Positions 39,554 through 48,931 of a DNA stretch of 64,000 bases are shown here, in pieces. Position 1 is the first letter of the stretch; each line of letters starts with the position of its first letter. This DNA is from CAVTWY01 sp963738615 (GTDB lineage Bacteria > Pseudomonadota > Gammaproteobacteria > Burkholderiales > Burkholderiaceae_C). A program made the position numbers and the translations under genes. The stretch is taken from contig CAVTXI010000004.1 of the NCBI GenBank assembly GCA_963738615.1, positions 558,001 to 622,000 of the forward strand, read 5' to 3'. The notes beneath the pieces are model-generated. The model was not told the origin of the DNA and ran no database searches. It worked only from the letters and a program-made list of their open reading frames with translations.

Positions 39554-41346
39554 TCAACGGTTGGGCAGCAGCAGCTTGCGTTGCTCGAGCGCCCGGCGCG
39601 CATGCAGCAGGTCGCCCTCTTCGACGTAGAGGCCGTGGGTGCCGTAGCGGTCACTCTTGACCCCGCCCTTCGGCGCCTTGCATTCGAAGCTGCCGGCGCT
39701 GTCAGTGCTGCCGGTGCCTTTGTAGACAGCCTGCTGCGGGAACGGGCACACCGGGCGCTGGCGCGTGACGACGCCCGCGTTGACCTCCGAGATCACGATC
39801 GACTGCGGTGCCACGCCCTGCTCCACCCAGCGGATCATCGAGCTGACGACGTGGCTGTCGGCATTGCGCAAGGCCGCTGGCGGCTCGATCGTGCCGCCGC
39901 CGAAGCGGTTGGGCCCGGTGCTGCCGGTCGCCGCCGCGCAGTGGGACATGCCCGGCAGCATGAACAGCCGATGGAACTCGCGCACGCGGTCACCGTACTC
40001 GATCGACGTGCGCGCCAGTGCGCCGCGTGTCAGCCTGGCGACCTGTCGGTCGAACGCGTGGTCGGCGGTACCACGCAGCCGCTCGAACTGGGTCAGCGCG
40101 TGGAAGTAGCCGATCGAACCATCAGGCGGCACGACGGAATCGTTCCAGCCGTGGTACTGGATCAGCTTGCCGCCGCGCGCACGGAAGGCGCTCAGGTCAG
40201 GGCTGGGCGCGGCGGTCACCGGCGTGAGCACGCGCACGGTGTCGTCGTAGACGGTCGAGAAGTGCGTGGGGTCCGCGCGCCAGTCGTAGTTGGCCGTGTT
40301 GCCATACACCGCGCGATAGATGAAGTTGCCGTATTGGCCGTTGTCGGCGAAGGCCGGATCCCAGGCGGATTCCGATCCCAGCCGCGCGCCCGTATAGCGG
40401 CGCTCGCCGCTCGGCGTCGTCGTGCCGAAGTACATCTTCTTGACGACGTCGACCTCGCCGGCCGTGAGCGTGCCATCGCCGGCAGGGCCCATCGTTTCGA
40501 TGTCGAAGCTGCACGCGCGCGGGTTGGTGATCACGCGATCGGCCACGCCATCGGCGGCGTCGCACGCGGCCAGCACGCGGTCGGTCACGAGCTGACGCTT
40601 CGCAGCCGAGATGTTCAGCACGGCGGGCACGGCGGGCTGGGTCGCCGTCGCAGGGATCGCGGGCGCCACCGTGAGCGCCTTGCCGGTCCACTGCAACCAC
40701 ATCAGCAGGTCGGGGTAGAAGTTCGACGGCGCGCCTGCGACGATGCCATCAAAAAGATCGGGGTAGTTCTGCGCCACCAGCAGCGCCTGACGGCCACCGT
40801 TCGAGCAGCCTTCGAAGTACGCGTGCTGCACCGGCTCGCCATAGAACGCGTTGGCCAGAGCCTTCGCGGCCACGGTCACCGAATAGTGCGACCGCAAGCC
40901 CCAGTCCTTGACCTTCTCGGCGTTCAGCGACCAGCCATCGACGCTGCGGCCGTCGTGGCCCATGTTGCTGCCGGCGGCGACGAAGCCGTCGCCGATGTCT
41001 TGCGCCAGCATGCCGGCCGGGATCGTGCCGGAGAAGCCGCCCGTGCCGTTGACTTTCAGCCGTCCCGGTCCATGCGCTGCGCGTCAGTGGCAACCACACC
41101 TCGAACTTGATCTCGGATTCCAAGGAGGGTTTTGCAACGCCTTGAACGCGGCAAAAGCCAACCGGGGCAGTCACCGTCTGATTGGTGGGCACCGTCAGAA
41201 CCAGGACGGGACCGGCCGCGGTTTCGGCCGCCGACGCAACCGTCGCGTCAGCGGTCGTCACCGCGTTCAAGTCAGCGCAAGTCGCGGCCTGTGCCGCGCC
41301 TCCCATGGCACAGCAAGGCCGCGCCAAACGTGGCCGACCTCTTCAT
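39554..41346 (-). pseudogene. Tannase/feruloyl esterase family protein, twice frameshifted
   Basis: Second tannase-family esterase in the window. The main part (39554 to about 41060) is open and carries AYFEGCSNGGRQALL with the catalytic Ser, GAPSNFYP, and the C-terminal catalytic Asp/His blocks (KLIQYHGWNDSVVPP and MLPGMSHC). The N-terminal part is split: the signal peptide frame starts at ATG 41346 (MKRSATFGAALLC). The frame changes near 41306-41309 to read GGAAQAATCADLNAV, and again near 41061-41066 into LKVNGTGGFSGTI. Each junction is explained by one extra base. Repaired length is about 597 residues. Possibly a working gene with sequence errors. Confidence 0.8.
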
Positions 41347-41652
41347 GGATTTCCACAATGTCATCGAAGTAACCCTCTATGGTCTGTAGGAAAGCCGCCT
41401 CGTGGGCGGCTCATGGTGCCCGCACGATTGCTGGGCGGCGCGCAGTGTGCAATGACTCGAGCTCGATCGGCGAGCCGTAGGGATGTAACGCACCCCAGGA
41501 CCTCGTGGTGTGTCTCACGCGCGACTGCGCCTGCCGTAACAGACACGGCGTCATTCCTTCTAACGCCGACTGCCGCGGAGTAGCCCCTTCAGTCGTTGTT
41601 CGCAACACACGACCCGTGTCACACTGGTTGTGTGCTTAACGAAAATGATCTC
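41347..41652. other. Intergenic region between tannase and vapBC-type genes
   Basis: 306 bases without a gene, separating divergent units. It holds a small hairpin AGCCGCC / GGGCGGCT near 41396-41414 and a short palindrome ACACG-ACC-CGTGT at 41607-41619. The latter lies 34 bases before the antitoxin start and could be its operator. No other structure or reading frame stands out. Confidence 0.4.
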
Positions 41653-41931
41653 ATGTCCAACCTCACCCTTGTGATCGACGACGCGCTGCTGAAAGAGGCC
41701 CGCATCAAGGCCTTGCAGGACGGCACCAGCGTCAATGAAATCTGCCGCCTCGCGATCGAGCGGTACGTGGGGCGCAGCGGCGACGAAACCGAGCGCCGTG
41801 TGGCGCGGCTGCGAGCCAGCTTTGCGCGCGCGTTGCCCCGGCCGGCCAACGCGGTGTCTTCGTGGCAGGGGCGCGGCGCGCTCTACGAAGAGCGGATGCA
41901 GGTATTGGAACAGCGCCGCCGCAAGCCATGA
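41653..41931 (+). CDS. VapB-like antitoxin
   Basis: 92-residue protein with a ribbon-helix-helix-like N-terminus: the strand SNLTLVIDDALLKEA and helices ALQDGTSVNEICRLAIERYV. A basic C-terminal half would contact the toxin. ATG 41653 is chosen because the family starts here; in-frame upstream codons from 41596 add no similarity. Its stop overlaps the ATG of the PIN-domain gene (ATGA). Confidence 0.82.
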   Translation: MSNLTLVIDDALLKEARIKALQDGTSVNEICRLAIERYVGRSGDETERRVARLRASFARALPRPANAVSSWQGRGALYEERMQVLEQRRRKP

Positions 41932-42425
41932 AGGCGTTCTTCGACACCAACATCGTCGTCTACGCCCATGACCGCAGTGCGGGCCCGAAGCGGGACCGCG
42001 CGGCGGCACTGATCGAGGCTCATGTGCGGTCCGCTACGCTGGTGGTCAGCACGCAGGTGCTGATCGAAAGCTACAACACACTGCTGCGGGCCAAGTTGCT
42101 GGACCGCGAAGCAGCGCTGGCAATCGTCGAAGTTCTGGCCGACGAGCACGTAGTGGCCACCGATGCCGCCTTGGTTTTGCGCGCGATCCGCCTGCCGCAG
42201 CAACACAAGCTGTCGCACTGGGACAGCCTGATCGTGCAAGCCGCGATCGATGCGGGCTGCGCAGTGCTCTACAGCGAAGACATGCAGGCCGGCCAGCGCT
42301 TCGGTGACCTCGAAATCGTGAATCCGTTTGCCGATGCCGCGCATGAGCCACGGTCGACATATGGTTCTCGCAAGCGCGCGGTGTCACCGCCACCTGCATC
42401 ACCAAAGCCCAAGAGTCGCCGATGA
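41928..42425 (+). CDS. VapC-like PIN-domain toxin
   Basis: 165-residue PIN-domain ribonuclease. It has FFDTNIVVYAHD at the N-terminus (first Asp), IESYNTLL with a Glu near 46, HWDSLIVQAA near 100 and YSEDMQAGQRFGDLEIVNPF near the C-terminus, the usual set of acidic residues and end of VapC. The last 30 residues are a Pro/Ser/Lys tail outside the domain. Forms a toxin-antitoxin pair with the preceding gene. Confidence 0.9.
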   Translation: MKAFFDTNIVVYAHDRSAGPKRDRAAALIEAHVRSATLVVSTQVLIESYNTLLRAKLLDREAALAIVEVLADEHVVATDAALVLRAIRLPQQHKLSHWDSLIVQAAIDAGCAVLYSEDMQAGQRFGDLEIVNPFADAAHEPRSTYGSRKRAVSPPPASPKPKSRR

Positions 42426-42440
42426 CGATTGGCCCGGTCT

Positions 42441-42902
42441 TTACATTTTCATGAAGAGAACGTCGTCGGTTGATTCCGCGGCAACCTCGACAAAACCAAG
42501 GCTTGAATACAGCCCTACCGCGACCCGGTTGTCCCTGTATACCCGCAACGTGACCGCAGTTGCCGATGGGGATTGCAGCGCAGCGGATATGAGCTGCTGG
42601 CAAAGCACGCGACCAAGCCCTCGCCCTCGAACACTCGGCGCAACGATGATCCGGCCAAGATGGACAGCACCGGGCGCCAACACCCAGTGCTGGCCGAAGC
42701 CGCAAGGCTCGGCCGACCCATCAATCAGGCTCCAACTGGACCCTCCGCCCCCAGGGACAGCCAGCAACTCCGGCAACTCGGATGCGGCGAAGGGAAACGA
42801 CAAGCGCGGGCCAGCCCATCGCAGGCCAGAGGCAGCATCCGGGATCCACGATGCAATCGCTGCGTAGTCACCGGCTGTCGGCGCGCGAAGCGAGACGTTC
42901 AT
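42441..42902 (-). CDS. GNAT family N-acetyltransferase
   Basis: 153-residue acetyl-CoA-dependent acetyltransferase. The acetyl-CoA loop reads VRGRGLGRVL near residues 92-101, after the strand HLGRIIVAP. The C-terminal DNRVAVGLYSSLGFVEV is typical of GNAT. ATG 42902 is preferred; the longer reading to 42971 overlaps the neighbouring tctC-like gene and is Gly-rich. Target unknown. It ends 16 bases from the convergent PIN-domain gene. Confidence 0.85.
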   Translation of the reverse strand: MNVSLRAPTAGDYAAIASWIPDAASGLRWAGPRLSFPFAASELPELLAVPGGGGSSWSLIDGSAEPCGFGQHWVLAPGAVHLGRIIVAPSVRGRGLGRVLCQQLISAALQSPSATAVTLRVYRDNRVAVGLYSSLGFVEVAAESTDDVLFMKM

Positions 42903-42928
42903 GATGACCGGCAAGGCGGCGTCGGGTG

Positions 42929-43927
42929 TTAATCCACCCGCGCCCCCGAAGCCTTCACCACCTTCGCCCACTTCGCCGTTTCGTCCGCAATGTGCTTCGC
43001 GAATTCGGCGCTGGTATTGCCGCTCGGGATCGCACCTTGCGCCTCGAGGCGCTGCTTGATGTCGGGCGCTGACAGCGCCTTCGCTGTTTCCTGCTGAACG
43101 CGGTTCACCACGTCCATGGGTGTGCCGGTCGGCGCCAGTAGGCCGAACCAGGAGCTTGCGTCGAAGCCTTTCAGCTGGGTGCCGCCGGCTTCAGCGATCG
43201 TGGGTAGGTCGGGTAAAGCGCTGCTGCGTTTGGCGCTGGTGACCGCCAGCGCCTTCAGCTTGCCGGCTTTGATCTGCGGCATCGCCGATGGCAGGTTGTC
43301 GAACATGATGTCCATCGATCCGCCCATCAGGTCGATCAACGCCGGGCCCGAGCCGCGGTAGGGGATGTGGACCATGAAGGTGCCGGTCATGGACTTGAAC
43401 AACTCGCCCGCGAGATGGATCGACGTGCCGTTGCCGCTCGAGGCCATGTTGAGCTTGCCGGGGTTGGCGCGCAGCACGCGCACCAGGTCGGCGACCGATT
43501 CGATGCCCCAGCGGCGCGCGGATTCTGGGTTCATGACCGCCACGTTGGGCACGCCGGCTACCAGCGACACGGGCACGAAGTCCTTGATCGGGTCGTAGGG
43601 CAGCTTGGGGTACAGCGACGCGTTGATGCCGTGCGTGCCTACCGTGCCCATCAGGAAGGTGTAGCCGTCGCCCGGCGCCTTCGCGACTTCGCCTGCGCCG
43701 AGGTTGCCGCCCGCGCCGGGCTTGTTGTCGACGACGACGGGTTGGCCCAGGGCTTTCTGCAGCTCGGGCGCGAGTGCGCGCGCCAAGATGTCGGTGGTGC
43801 CGCCGGCCGCGAAGGGCACGACGATGCGGATGGGTTTGGACGGCCATGGTGCCTGGGCGTGGGCCAGGGGCAGCAGTGCGGCGCAGGCACTGACGAAGGC
43901 GGCAGCGAGGAGGTTGCGGCGGTTCAT
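42929..43927 (-). CDS. Tripartite tricarboxylate transporter substrate-binding protein (Bug/TctC)
   Basis: 332-residue periplasmic Bug-family protein with signal peptide (LLAAAFVSACAALLPLAHA). Family blocks are IRIVVPFAAGGTTDILAR, VVVDNKPGAGGNLGAGEVAK (in parts), SSGNGTSIHLAGELF and HIPYRGSGPALIDLMGG. The ligand is unknown. It lies between a CoA-transferase gene, also on the minus strand, and a GNAT gene. A tctC gene next to a type III CoA-transferase is a common Burkholderiales pairing, suggesting uptake and activation of an organic acid. Confidence 0.94.
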   Translation of the reverse strand: MNRRNLLAAAFVSACAALLPLAHAQAPWPSKPIRIVVPFAAGGTTDILARALAPELQKALGQPVVVDNKPGAGGNLGAGEVAKAPGDGYTFLMGTVGTHGINASLYPKLPYDPIKDFVPVSLVAGVPNVAVMNPESARRWGIESVADLVRVLRANPGKLNMASSGNGTSIHLAGELFKSMTGTFMVHIPYRGSGPALIDLMGGSMDIMFDNLPSAMPQIKAGKLKALAVTSAKRSSALPDLPTIAEAGGTQLKGFDASSWFGLLAPTGTPMDVVNRVQQETAKALSAPDIKQRLEAQGAIPSGNTSAEFAKHIADETAKWAKVVKASGARVD

Positions 43928-43973
43928 GGTGTTCGGGGTCGGAAGGGCGGGGAGCGCATCGTAGTGGCCGCGT

Positions 43974-45391
43974 TCACCACCGCGGCGCGTGCGAACCCAA
44001 GGATGCCGAGGGACGGTCGTAGCGCGGTGGCGTCAGCGACATGCGGGCCGCGGGGCGCACCGCGGTCAGCGTGCCCCATGACGATGGCGATGACTCGAGC
44101 CATGCCGGTGGCAGATCGCGTGGCGGTGCTGGCGCGTTCAGGCCACCGTCGATGCGACCCAGCCCGCGCAGCCACTGCGCGGTCTGCGCCAGAGACGCGC
44201 GCACCAGCCACGAACCGCCGCCGCCCTCACCCGCTTGGCGCTGCCGTCGCAAGGTCATCATCGCGGCGAAGGCCATCAGGAAGCCAGTGCCGTGGTCGAG
44301 CACTTGGCAGGGCAAGGGCTTGGGCTTGTCGATGCCTGCGGCCTGCGCTTCGGCGTGGTTGAAGCCGGTGGCCGTCTGCACCAAGGAATCGAAGCCGCGC
44401 TTGCCGGCCCACGGGCCTTCATGGCCGTAGGCGCTGAGCGACACGATCACGATGCCGGGGCGCAGCCGCGCCAGGTCATGCGGGACCGAACCCCAACGCG
44501 TCGAGCCCGCCGGGGCGGTAGCCCTGCACGAAGATGTCGCACGACGCGACCAGCGCGGCAAGCGCCTCGCGCCCGACAGCGTCGCGCAGATCGACGAAAC
44601 ACGCGCGCTTGCCGCGGCCGGTGTCGACCACCGCTTCGATCGACGGCAGCAGCGGCGCCGTCACCGTCATCACATCGGCACCGTGCGACGCCAGCGCGCG
44701 CGTGGCGACCGGGCCCGCGATGATGCGCGTGAGGTCGAGCACGCGCAGGCCCGACAGCGGGCGAGCGTCACCACCATCGCGCGCTGTCCACGGCCGCGCC
44801 GGCGCATCGTCGATCCGTACCGCGTCCCACAGCGGCAGCGCGCGCACCGACGCAGCGTGCGGGCGCGCGTCCCATTCGTCGAAGCTGCGCATCATCGCGA
44901 CGACCAGGCCTTGCGCGGTCGCCTGCGTCTCGAACGTCCAGGGCGCTCCACGCCGCCAGCGCCGCCTGCACTGCCGGCTTGTCGTAGTCGCAACCCAGCA
45001 ACCGCAGCACGCCGTCGCGGTGGTGCGCGAAGTTGGTGTGGATGCGCACCCAGCGGCCGTCGCCGCAACGGTAGGTGCCGGCGATGCGGTCCCACAACTC
45101 GGGCGTGGGTGCGCCGTCGATGCGCCAGAACTGCTCGCTGCGGCATTCGGCGCAGGCGTGGTCGATGTCGACCGACACGTCCTGCATCGCACCGCCACGA
45201 TCGTGGTGAACCTGCGCCGCGGCGAGCGCGCTGGCGGCAATGGTGGCTTGCGCGACGGCGCCGACGCGAAAGCTCGACGGCAGGCCGGGTTCGGTGCCGG
45301 TGAGGTCTAGCGACGCAAGCGCTTCAGCGGGGCCGCCTGCGTCGTGCCAGAGGTTCGCGACGACGCCCGCTGCGGAAGACGTGCCCGACAT
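43974..45391 (-). pseudogene. Type III CoA-transferase (CaiB/BaiF family), twice frameshifted
   Basis: Three readings form one CaiB/BaiF CoA-transferase of about 470 residues. Part 1 (45391 to about 44945) holds the first segment, up to LLGCDYDKPAV. Part 2 (to about 44484) has the GLRVLDLTRIIAGPVATRAL core with the catalytic-type Asp region. Part 3 (to 43974) has SLSAYGHEGPWAGKRGFD. The joins near 44941-44944 and 44481-44484 are both explained by one extra C or G in a short run. The family moves CoA between organic acids. The gene overlaps the GST gene end by 68 bases. Confidence 0.78.
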
Positions 45392-46058
45392 GGTGACACG
45401 CGCCCTTCGCCTTCTGAGCCTGCAACGCCTGCGACAACGCGTCGTCGATGGCCTTCGCCGCCTGATACGCGGGCCGCTGAGCCAGCCGCGCGCCGTAGGC
45501 CTCGAACTCGGGGCGCTTAGGCAGTGAGGCGAACTGCAAGCCCCACATCACTTGCGCACCGACGTATACGTCGGCCGCGGTGAAGCTGTCACCGGCAATC
45601 CAGGGCGACGCGGATACGGCCTGCGCCAGCACGTCGACTGTGCGCTCGTAGCTGCCGTAGCCGACCATGCCCTGCTTGTCGGCGGGCACTTCGAACTTCA
45701 TCGCGCGGTTGGTCACCGCGGCTTCGACTGGCCCGGCGGCGAAGAACAGCCAGCGCAAATACCGCGCGCGCTCGGCCGCGTTCGTCGGTGCCAGCGCAGC
45801 CTGCGGGAATGCGTCGGCCAGATACGCGCAGATCGCTGCGCACTCGGTCACGACGTTGCCCGCATGCAGGATCGTCGGCACCTTGCCCATGGGGTTGAGG
45901 CGCAGGTAGTCGGGCGCCTTCATCGTGGTGCCGAAGTCGAGCACCACCTGGCGATAGTTCGCGCCGGTCTCGTGCACCATCCAGCGCGCGATGGCGCCGC
46001 GTGACCACGGGTGGGTGTAGAGCACGAGGTCGCAGGCGGGTGATTCGGTCAGGCTCAT
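45324..46058 (-). CDS. Glutathione S-transferase family protein
   Basis: 244-residue GST-like protein from ATG 46058, which has AGGAG upstream. The N-terminal thioredoxin fold shows VLYTHPWSRGAIARWM, the cis-Pro segment NPMGKVPTIL and the ECAAICAYLAD glutathione-binding block. The C-terminal helical domain has WIAGDSFTAADVYVG. The last 30 or so residues (after ALQAQKAKG) overlap the CoA-transferase start and look non-native, so the true stop may have been lost. Substrate unknown. Confidence 0.88.
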   Translation of the reverse strand: MSLTESPACDLVLYTHPWSRGAIARWMVHETGANYRQVVLDFGTTMKAPDYLRLNPMGKVPTILHAGNVVTECAAICAYLADAFPQAALAPTNAAERARYLRWLFFAAGPVEAAVTNRAMKFEVPADKQGMVGYGSYERTVDVLAQAVSASPWIAGDSFTAADVYVGAQVMWGLQFASLPKRPEFEAYGARLAQRPAYQAAKAIDDALSQALQAQKAKGACHHVGHVFRSGRRREPLARRRRPR

Positions 46059-46077
46059 GTCGGTTCTCCTCTGGCTT

Positions 46078-47985
46078 TCATGCCGATGCGGGTACGTCGT
46101 CTTCGGTGCGCGTCGCCAGCACCGGCTTGTCATCGTCGAGCAGGAACCCGCCGCTCTGGTGCGCCCACAACTTCGCGTACAGGCCGCCGCGCGCCAGCAG
46201 CGTCGCGTGGTCGCCCTCTTCGACGACGCGGCCGGCGTCCATCACCACCAGCCGGTCCATCGCAGCGATGGTCGACAGGCGGTGTGCGATGGCGATCACG
46301 GTTTTGCCTTCCATCAGCGAGAACAGGCTTTGCTGGATCGCGGATTCGACTTCGCTGTCGAGCGCGCTGGTGGCTTCGTCCAGCAGCAGGATCGGCGCGT
46401 CTTTCAGCATCACGCGCGCGATGGCGATGCGCTGGCGCTGGCCGCCCGACAGCTTCACGCCACGCTCACCGACGTGCGCGTCGTAGCCTTTGCGGTCTTT
46501 CGGATCGGACAAGCCTTGAACGAAGTCATGCGCCTGCGCGCGCTTGGCAGCAGCCACCATCGCGTCGTCGCCCGCCTGCGGCTTGCCGTAGAGGATGTTG
46601 TCGCGCACCGAGCGATGCAGCAGCGACGTGTCCTGCGTGACCATGCCGATCGCCGCGCGCAGCGACTCTTGCGCCACCTTCGCGATGTCCTGGCCGTCGA
46701 TGATCACGCGCCCGCCTTCGACGTCGTAGAAGCGCAGCAGCAGGTTCACGATCGTGCTTTTGCCCGCGCCCGAGCGGCCGACGATGCCGATCTTTTCGCC
46801 CGCACGCACGCGCAGGTCGAACCGTTCGATCACCGGCGTGGGTCGGCCGTAGCCGAACGTCACGCTGTCGAACACAACCTCACCGCGACTGACCTCGAGC
46901 GGCTTCGCGTCGGGCACGTCCAGCACCGTCTGCGCTTTCGCCAACGTGCCCATGCCGTCCTGCACGGTGCCGATGTGCTCGAACAGCGACGCCACCTCCC
47001 ACATGATCCAGTGGCTCATGCCGTTCAGGCGCAGCGCCATCGCGGTGGACGCGGCCACGGCCCCCACGCCGACCTCGCCTTTCGTCCACAACCACAACGA
47101 CATGCCGCAGGTGGCGAGGATCAAGCCGATCACCAGCGCCTGGTTGGCGACTTCGAAGCCGGTGGTCAGGCGCATTTGCCGGTACGCCGTGGTCATGAAC
47201 TCTTGCATCGCCGAACGCGCGAAGCCGGCCTCACGATGAGCGTGCGAGAAGAGCTTGACCGTCGTGATGTTGGTGTAGGCGTCGGTCACGCGGCCCGTCA
47301 TCAGCGAGCGTGCGTCGGCCTGCTCTTTCGCCACGCGCCCCATGCGCGGCACGAAGAAGCGCAGCAGCACGATGTACAGCGCCAGCCAGCCGATGAACGG
47401 CACGAGCATCCAGGCGTCGAGCCGGCCCATCACGACCACCATCGTCACGAAGTAGATGACGACGAAGACCAGGATGTCGGCGACCGTCATCCACACATCG
47501 CGCACCGCCAACGCGGTCTGCATCACCTTGGTCGCGACGCGGCCGGCAAATTCATCGGAATAGAACGACAGGCTTTGCGCCAGCATCAACCGGTGGAAGT
47601 TCCAGCGCAACCGCATCGGCACGTTGGCGAAGATGCCCTGGTATTTGACGAGGGTCTGGGCCAGCACCAGCAGCGGGCTGGCGATCAGCACGCCCGCCAG
47701 CGCCAGCAGCCAACCGCGCTCTTGTTCCCACAGCTGGGCCGGCGGCACCTGCGCCATGCGGTCGACGATGAAACCCAGCATGGCGAACAGCAGCGCTTCG
47801 AACACGCCGATCACGGCCGTCAGCAGCGTCATCGCGGCGATGTACGGCCGAATGCCCTTCGTGGCATGCCACAGGAACGCCAGGAACGTGCGTGGCGGTG
47901 CTTCGGGCTGGCCTTCGGGATAGGTGGGGACGAGGTTCTCGAAGCGTGCCAGCAGCGACGCTTCGTCGACGTTCCGGGTCGTCAT
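46078..47985 (-). CDS. ABC transporter with fused permease and ATPase (MsbA-like exporter)
   Basis: 635-residue half-transporter that should act as a homodimer. Six membrane helices lie within residues 45-335. The ATPase domain has Walker A GRSGAGKST near 415, signature KLSGGQRQRIA near 519 and Walker B ILLLDEATSALDS near 541. The H-loop reads IAHRLST. The class exports lipids, drugs or peptides; the cargo is not evident and no partner gene is adjacent. The gene begins 280-290 bases from the divergent response-regulator gene. Confidence 0.93.
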   Translation of the reverse strand: MTTRNVDEASLLARFENLVPTYPEGQPEAPPRTFLAFLWHATKGIRPYIAAMTLLTAVIGVFEALLFAMLGFIVDRMAQVPPAQLWEQERGWLLALAGVLIASPLLVLAQTLVKYQGIFANVPMRLRWNFHRLMLAQSLSFYSDEFAGRVATKVMQTALAVRDVWMTVADILVFVVIYFVTMVVVMGRLDAWMLVPFIGWLALYIVLLRFFVPRMGRVAKEQADARSLMTGRVTDAYTNITTVKLFSHAHREAGFARSAMQEFMTTAYRQMRLTTGFEVANQALVIGLILATCGMSLWLWTKGEVGVGAVAASTAMALRLNGMSHWIMWEVASLFEHIGTVQDGMGTLAKAQTVLDVPDAKPLEVSRGEVVFDSVTFGYGRPTPVIERFDLRVRAGEKIGIVGRSGAGKSTIVNLLLRFYDVEGGRVIIDGQDIAKVAQESLRAAIGMVTQDTSLLHRSVRDNILYGKPQAGDDAMVAAAKRAQAHDFVQGLSDPKDRKGYDAHVGERGVKLSGGQRQRIAIARVMLKDAPILLLDEATSALDSEVESAIQQSLFSLMEGKTVIAIAHRLSTIAAMDRLVVMDAGRVVEEGDHATLLARGGLYAKLWAHQSGGFLLDDDKPVLATRTEDDVPASA

Positions 47986-48146
47986 GAGGTATCGCAGGGC
48001 GCGCCGTCGCTGCGCGGCGACACGATTCGACGTTTTAGAGCGGTCAGTCTACGTCGCAAGGCATGCGCTCCACACTCTTGTGGATGCTGGCATCGGGCGT
48101 CGGGCACGAGACTTACGTTCAACGAGCAGGGGATCCACCGGCGGTA

Positions 48147-48179
48147 AGGGCAAATCCCTGACACCGCACATCTAGGGAT
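48147..48179. promoter_or_regulatory. Possible regulator site upstream of the response-regulator gene
   Basis: The divergent region 47986-48274 holds AGGGCAAATCCCT (48147-48159), a short palindrome with AGGG/CCCT arms, and a second AGGGATAT at 48174-48181. This pairing resembles operator-like sites near LuxR-type regulators, but no binding site family can be named. Confidence 0.3.
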
Positions 48180-48274
48180 ATATCAAATCATGTGGTCGAA
48201 CTACGTTAGCGACCGTCTGGGCTCGCCGCAGGCGAATAGGCTACAGACGGAAGGGGACATCGCGATGAACTCAG

Positions 48275-48931
48275 TTGCCGCGCCCGGTGAGGCCCGTGGC
48301 CAAGATCTTGATCGTCGACGACCACGACCTGGTCCGGGTCGGGCTGCTCGCCGTGATGGGCGACGAACTGGACGATCAGTTCGGTTTGAAGTGGCTCGAA
48401 GCCGCCAATCTCGAGGACGCCATCTCGCTGTACGAGGCCGAGCCCGACATCGACCTGGTGCTGCTGGACCTGAACCTCGCCGACAGCAAGGGCCTGCAGG
48501 GGCTGCGCCAGTTTCGCGCGAAGCACCCCAACGCGAACGTCGCGATCATGAGCGGCACGCACGACGAATTCGTGATCGGCCAGGCCCGAGCGATGGGCGC
48601 GATGGGCTATGTGCCCAAGACGGGCTCGCCCGACATCACGCGCACGCGGCTTACGCAGCTGATCCGTCAGGCCAAGCTGGGCCGCGGCGCGGCGCCCGCG
48701 GGCAAGCTGCCCGACGCCAGCAACTTCCCGACCGTCGCGCCCTATGACCGCATTGCCGAACTGGGGCCGCGACACCTCGAGATCCTCGAGCTGGTGTTGT
48801 CGGGCTGCTCGAACCAGGAGATCAGCACGGCGACGACGCTGTCGCTGGGCACGGTCAAGAACTACGTCTCGACGATCCTGCTCGCGCTTGACGTGAAGTC
48901 GCGCTCGCACCTCATCAGCCTGTTCCGGTGA
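48275..48931 (+). CDS. LuxR-type response regulator
   Basis: 218-residue two-component regulator. The receiver domain has the acidic pair Asp15-Asp16 and phosphoacceptor Asp65 in LVLLDLNL. A C-terminal LuxR-type helix-turn-helix follows (LSGCSNQEISTATTLSLGTVKNYVSTIL, in parts). The start is unclear: the reading as listed uses TTG 48275. A good ATG at 48265 with GAAGGGG upstream is out of frame by one base, so an extra C or G near 48281-48287 is likely, giving MNSVAAPVRPVAKIL. The stop overlaps the kinase ATG, so both are one unit. Confidence 0.88.
   Translation: MPRPVRPVAKILIVDDHDLVRVGLLAVMGDELDDQFGLKWLEAANLEDAISLYEAEPDIDLVLLDLNLADSKGLQGLRQFRAKHPNANVAIMSGTHDEFVIGQARAMGAMGYVPKTGSPDITRTRLTQLIRQAKLGRGAAPAGKLPDASNFPTVAPYDRIAELGPRHLEILELVLSGCSNQEISTATTLSLGTVKNYVSTILLALDVKSRSHLISLFR

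Noticed and set aside
46057..48147. Long plus-strand reading frame of 696 codons
   Set aside because: It is antisense to the ABC exporter, His/Arg/Gln-rich, with no domain. High-GC codon bias keeps this frame open.
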